Part shown: positions 14,926 to 18,067 of the stretch, one piece after another | How the letters are laid out: every line of letters begins with the position of its first letter | Position numbering within the stretch: the first letter of the stretch is position 1 | Source of the DNA: an uncultured Beijerinckiaceae bacterium | GTDB taxonomy: Bacteria; Pseudomonadota; Alphaproteobacteria; Rhizobiales; Beijerinckiaceae | Direction: 5' to 3' | DNA length: 18,067 bases | Assembly: GCA_937863205.1 (NCBI GenBank) | Contig: CALMGA010000091.1 | Location: forward strand, 1 to 18,067 | Notes under the pieces: model-generated | Seen by the model: only the letters and a program-made list of their open reading frames with translations | What the model was told of the DNA's origin: nothing | The model's database searches: none | Position numbers and translations under genes: made by a program

Positions 14926-16152
14926 TCAGGTCGCGCTGGGTTGGCGTCCAGGCGCGTGCGCAGCATTCACGGTACGCTCGACAGCGGGGCGGATCACCTT
15001 CCGGGCGGCCGCGGTACAAAGATGATGGTCGAGTCCGCCTGAAAAACGATTGAAGCGCGCCGCGATGGTCCCATCGCGGCCGATGAAGCGATCATACAGG
15101 TCGATGTAGCAGTGGTGACGAGCCCGACACATCGCGCCTAGATGCTCGTTGAAACGTCGGTGCAGCGCGGTTCTTTCCGCAAGTGTGGGGATGACGATCG
15201 AGCGGACCGCGGCGGCGATGTCGCCCGCGTGCCGGTCGCCTTCGAGCAGCGCCACATGAGCGTTGGTGTAGCCCTCCGCCCAAGCCTTGTCGGCGAGTGC
15301 GGGCGGAAAGACCGCGAACACGTGAAGGGCGCCAAGGCCCGAGAAAGGGCCGGCGAGAAAGGAGGCATAGGCCTTGACGGTCCTTTCGCAAAAGGCCTCG
15401 AAGCGCGCACGATCGAAACAGAACTCGGAGCGGGCGGCGCGGTGGAAGACAGACACGAACTCGATGTCGACTTGGCCGAACTGCAGCAGGATCGGGAGCC
15501 CGCCGGGTCCATCGGAACGCCGGAGCGTATCGGCAAGGCTCGATAATTCCCTTCGATAGCCCGAGCGGGATGCCGGATTGTTCAATCCCGCGGCCGAGCC
15601 CGCCGTGCAAAGGACATGGATCGGGATCGTGGGGCGGCTCATCGATCCTCCCACGATGCAGCTGCACAAAGAGTGACTGTCGCCGACCAGAAGGTAGGGC
15701 GTACCGACGCGGCGCATGGCACCAAGCGCGCGCGTCCAGAAGGTCGGGTCGCCGAGGCAGGATCGATGCGCGGCGATATGGGCGTTGATCAGCGACGATA
15801 GGAGGCTCGCAAGCGGCCGGCGATCCCACGGGCGCAGGCGTGTCAGCCGCTCGAAACCGTCGAGGTCGAGCGTCATATCGCCCTGGGGCGGCGTTCCGAC
15901 CTTTGCAGCGTTCCAGATGAGCTCGTCGGTGCGACGGGACGAGCCTGCGGCCGATTCGGCGCCATCCTGGTGCGTGAAGCCTGCGTCCCGCAAGTGCGCC
16001 GCGATCCGTTGGCTTGGCACGGGAACGAGACGCAGAGCGTTGTATCGCCACATCAAAGAGCGCCACGCGTCGTCGAGGCGTCGCGCCACCCTGCGAGTGA
16101 ACGGCGGTCTCGGCCTGTCCCAGCAGGTTCCGTCCTCGCCTGCCGGCGTCAC
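14926..16152 (-). CDS. SGNH/GDSL-hydrolase-like protein
   Basis: A 408-residue protein, apparently cytoplasmic. LLVGDSHSL (residues 154-162) carries the block I GDS with presumed nucleophile Ser159. LLQFGQVDIEF (222-232) matches the FGEIDxR-type motif that accompanies GDSH in one branch of SGNH-like proteins. Near the C-terminus GGLDHHL (372-378) supplies Asp/His candidates, although the spacing is not the classical DxxH. The N-terminal 150 residues show no clear family match and may be a separate domain. Members of this branch often sit near polysaccharide or lipid modification genes and may act as esterases or acyltransferases; the substrate is unknown. GTG 16152 is the longest start; the ATG at 16053 is an alternative. 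It lies downstream of the dioxygenase gene on the same strand, separated by 211 nt containing a palindromic repeat. Confidence 0.6.
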   Translation of the reverse strand: MTPAGEDGTCWDRPRPPFTRRVARRLDDAWRSLMWRYNALRLVPVPSQRIAAHLRDAGFTHQDGAESAAGSSRRTDELIWNAAKVGTPPQGDMTLDLDGFERLTRLRPWDRRPLASLLSSLINAHIAAHRSCLGDPTFWTRALGAMRRVGTPYLLVGDSHSLCSCIVGGSMSRPTIPIHVLCTAGSAAGLNNPASRSGYRRELSSLADTLRRSDGPGGLPILLQFGQVDIEFVSVFHRAARSEFCFDRARFEAFCERTVKAYASFLAGPFSGLGALHVFAVFPPALADKAWAEGYTNAHVALLEGDRHAGDIAAAVRSIVIPTLAERTALHRRFNEHLGAMCRARHHCYIDLYDRFIGRDGTIAARFNRFSGGLDHHLCTAAARKVIRPAVERTVNAAHAPGRQPSAT

Positions 16153-16217
16153 AGCCCCAGCACTTCGATGCGAAAGACCCGCAAAGGTCTTTGCCTGACC
16201 GGCCGGATCACGCCCAG

Positions 16218-16288
16218 AGCATCGGGTCCGATATCGGATCCAGCCGGATACCCCAACCTATGGTGGCGCATCGGATCTATCCGATGCT
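16218..16288. repeat. Second GCATCGGA-type palindromic repeat
   Basis: Outer arms AGCATCGG (16218-16225) and CCGATGCT (16281-16288) enclose a perfect 12-nt palindrome TCCGATATCGGA (16227-16238). They also enclose a tight hairpin, GCATCGGAT (16268-16276) and ATCCGATGC (16279-16287). It shares the GCATCGGA/TCCGATGC core with the element at 5463-5558, but here lies between two genes on the same strand. It may attenuate or process the dioxygenase-SGNH transcript. Confidence 0.7.
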
Positions 16289-16363
16289 CCAGTCGAAGCC
16301 ATGGCGCGCGAGGTCGATCAAGCGCGGTCCGACCGACGTCGCGTCGCGCAAGACCCTGGGCGA

Positions 16364-17326
16364 TCAGGCCGGCTCGACGGGTCGAGAACTCTCGTGCTCG
16401 CCGACAGGCAAGTGTTTCTTGACCAGCAGCAGCGAACCATCGTTCCTTTCCGCGCAAAGCCAATCGCCCATCGGCACGTCGCAAGTGGAAAGATAGTGCG
16501 TCACGATTGAGGTTCGCTTGGCCGAGCGGTCCCGAATGGCATCGCCACCGTGCATCAGCTGACTATGCCAGATCAGCACGTCGCCACGATCCGCCGTGAA
16601 CTTCTCATTGCGGAGACCGAGTTCGGACATCCGCTTCTGGATCGCAGCAACCGCACCGGAAACTTCATCGGGGATCGCTTTGACCGATCCGTTGGAGAAC
16701 CGATGCGACGGCAGCTTGTGCGAGCCGGGCACGTAGACGAGAGGTCCGTTGTCTTCGGTGACATCATCAATGGCGATCCATGTCGCCAGCATCTGATTGT
16801 CGGTGACAGGCGGCATGTAGAACATGTCCGAATGCATGTCCTGCTCGCTGCCCCGTTCGAACAAGATCGTATTGCAAACGACCGGGGCGAATCCCATGAG
16901 CTGATGCAGAATACCCACGAGACGTGGATCCATGGATAGATCGCGCGTGGGCGCATCCGTCATGTAATGATCGACAAGACGATAGCACTGCGAACGATCG
17001 ACGTCCAAAGCGTCGCGAAAATGAAGCTTGCCCCGCGCCGTGAAGATCACAAGCGGGTTTTCCGGATCGGACCTTCTCCGCCAAAGATCATCGATATGGC
17101 GCTTGTATTCGTCGATGACCGAATTTTGAAAGAATCCTTTCAAGATCAGAAAGCCTTGATCGTTCCAGTGCCTGAGGTCCGCAGGCGAGAGCGGGTTCGA
17201 TCCGTGCGGAGTACTTGCCGGCGCTGTTCTTTTTTTGCCGAACACCTGACCTATATCGGAGTTGTTCTGTAAGAATTCGCGCTTCATGGCAGCTTTGCGC
17301 AAGTGTGAGACAAACGGAATCCACAT
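16364..17326 (-). CDS. Phytanoyl-CoA dioxygenase (PhyH) family Fe(II)/2-oxoglutarate oxygenase
   Basis: A 320-residue PhyH-family enzyme of the jelly-roll Fe(II)/2-oxoglutarate oxygenases. The iron triad is visible: His165 and Asp167 in QDMHSDMFY and His259 in LMHGGDAI. Arg271 (SAKRTSIVTHY) is placed to bind 2-oxoglutarate. Family landmarks include NDQGFLILKGFF near the N-terminus and NGPLVYVPGSHKLP (193-206). It probably hydroxylates a small molecule or lipid; bacterial members act mostly in secondary metabolism or lipid modification. ATG 17326 is chosen because the following MWIPFVSHLRKAAMKREF looks like a continuous helix and AGGCAAGG precedes it closely; ATG 17287 (307 residues) is the alternative. 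Its codon and base composition is visibly less GC-rich than that of its neighbours, suggesting later acquisition. Confidence 0.88.
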   Translation of the reverse strand: MWIPFVSHLRKAAMKREFLQNNSDIGQVFGKKRTAPASTPHGSNPLSPADLRHWNDQGFLILKGFFQNSVIDEYKRHIDDLWRRRSDPENPLVIFTARGKLHFRDALDVDRSQCYRLVDHYMTDAPTRDLSMDPRLVGILHQLMGFAPVVCNTILFERGSEQDMHSDMFYMPPVTDNQMLATWIAIDDVTEDNGPLVYVPGSHKLPSHRFSNGSVKAIPDEVSGAVAAIQKRMSELGLRNEKFTADRGDVLIWHSQLMHGGDAIRDRSAKRTSIVTHYLSTCDVPMGDWLCAERNDGSLLLVKKHLPVGEHESSRPVEPA

Positions 17327-17722
17327 GCCTTGCCTGCCGATTGATAGCCGCGCGAGGATCGCTGACGCCAACATATGCGAGTGCCGCGTGCATTGGAATC
17401 CCCCAGAGTCCGGACCGCGAGGACGATACTCAAGCTCTCGATGAACGTCCTGCGGCGCTGCGCGTGGGCCGATGGCCGTCGATTGCGCGGGTCGGAAGCC
17501 CAAGCCGAGACACTGCCCTTCGCGGCCCCGGCTCAAAGATCGGGATAAGCGTTCAGCACCGCTGGATAGGTCTACGACTCGGCGCCGAGCTTTCATCAGC
17601 GCACGGGAAAGACACCTCGTGCACTGACTCATACCAAAGGCGCGGTGATCAGACTCGTTTTGGGCGACGGGATCGGTGTGAGGTGATTTTCTGTCTCCGG
17701 CTGGCTTGGCTGGAGCGGTTTG
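17327..17722. other. 396-nt region upstream of the dioxygenase gene
   Basis: It should contain the dioxygenase promoter on the minus strand and, from about 17635, the left part of the IS630-type remnant. No gene is recognised. A convincing terminal inverted repeat could not be fixed by eye; GATCAGAC near 17648 and its imperfect partner GATCAAAC on the complement around 17990 are possible. Confidence 0.4.
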
Positions 17723-17991
17723 ATGACGCTTGCGATCACCCGGATGGATCTGATGACGGCGGAGCTTCGGCAGGAAGCGCGGCGGAGCCGGGACGCGAAC
17801 CAGGCGCGTCGTTGCCTGGGGATCGCCCTTGTTCTGGAAGGGCGCAACCGCACCGATGCGGCAGCGAGTTCTGCGATGCCTGGAACACCTTGTTGATCGC
17901 CGCGCCCGAAACGATCATGTTCATCACCACGCGCGTGGGCAAACATGTCATGAAAGCCGCCGCACCCTTTTATTGGCGGCACTCCGTTTGA
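17723..17991 (+). mobile_element. IS630-family transposase remnant with internal, out-of-frame deletion
   Basis: The ATG at 17723 opens with the N-terminus of an IS630-type transposase: MTLAITRMDLMTAELRQEA, RRSRDANQARR, then IALVLEGRNRTDAAAS, the start of the helix-turn-helix domain. After about 50 residues it switches directly to the extreme C-terminus of the same protein in another frame (FCDAWNTLLIAAPETIMFIT, ending 17991). The entire DDE catalytic core is missing. The N-terminal frame meets TGA at 17894-17896. The join lies at about 17868-17880 in TTCTGCGATG, which can be read by both halves, as expected from short-homology deletion. It is inactive unless a full copy acts in trans. Confidence 0.75.
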
Positions 17992-18067
17992 TCCTCTCGC
18001 CCGAGGATGCGAAGGCGTCGTTGCGGGTCGAGGTTTGCGGTGTCCTGGCGGCCCTGCGATCGCTTGG

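Noticed and set aside
13866..15053. 395-codon plus-strand frame
   Set aside because: It is Ser/Arg-rich without domains and mirrors the acidic minus-strand gene at 14204-14572.
1..18067. CRISPR arrays, rRNA and tRNA genes
   Set aside because: No regularly spaced direct repeats of CRISPR size and no recognisable tRNA or rRNA sequence were seen; the only tandem repeat is the contiguous 15-bp unit at 7003-7058.

Overview
The window (18,067 bp) is high-GC bacterial DNA. An alphaproteobacterium of the Hyphomicrobiales/Rhizobiales, perhaps Methylobacterium-like, fits best. The reasons are G/C-rich third codon positions, a Tat-type exported superoxide dismutase N-terminus, a DUF2147 protein, an IS630-type transposase remnant, and GCATCGGA/TCCGATGC inverted-repeat elements like those scattered through genomes of this order. 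The assignment is inference from content; no rRNA or tRNA gene is visible.

Layout. Positions 1-348 (minus) hold a chimera: the signal peptide and N-terminal third of an Fe/Mn superoxide dismutase run in frame into an internal segment of pyruvate kinase at the window edge. About 1.2 kb without a recognisable gene follows, then a small exported DUF2147 protein (1563-1919). Positions 2322-9196 form the main accessory block: type III polyketide synthase, ICMT-family methyltransferase and DHA2-type MFS exporter (plus strand, overlapping). Next come a UbiG-like methyltransferase and a second ICMT-like membrane methyltransferase (minus strand, overlapping by 4 nt), an NAD(P)-dependent SDR (plus) and a family 2 glycosyltransferase (minus). 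I read this as a locus for an O-methylated, possibly reduced and glycosylated, polyketide or phenolic lipid with its own exporter. The synthase plus ICMT-type methyltransferase pairing is known from bpsA-bpsB of Bacillus; the product here is not predictable.

Positions 9752-12597 carry unrelated single genes: a tautomerase-superfamily protein, an exported cupin and the ribosome-associated GTPase HflX. A perfect hairpin lies between the convergent cupin and hflX genes. From about 12.6 to 14.2 kb the DNA looks decayed, with one broken, weakly pilin-like reading frame. A small acidic hypothetical protein (14204-14572) follows. The minus strand then has a phytanoyl-CoA-dioxygenase-family enzyme (16364-17326) and an SGNH-hydrolase-like protein (14926-16152), separated by a second GCATCGGA repeat. 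The window ends with an internally deleted, frameshifted IS630-family transposase.

The best candidates for something undescribed are the polyketide/methyltransferase/export locus, the dioxygenase plus SGNH pair, and the superoxide dismutase-pyruvate kinase junction. The last could be a genuine rearrangement or an assembly artefact.
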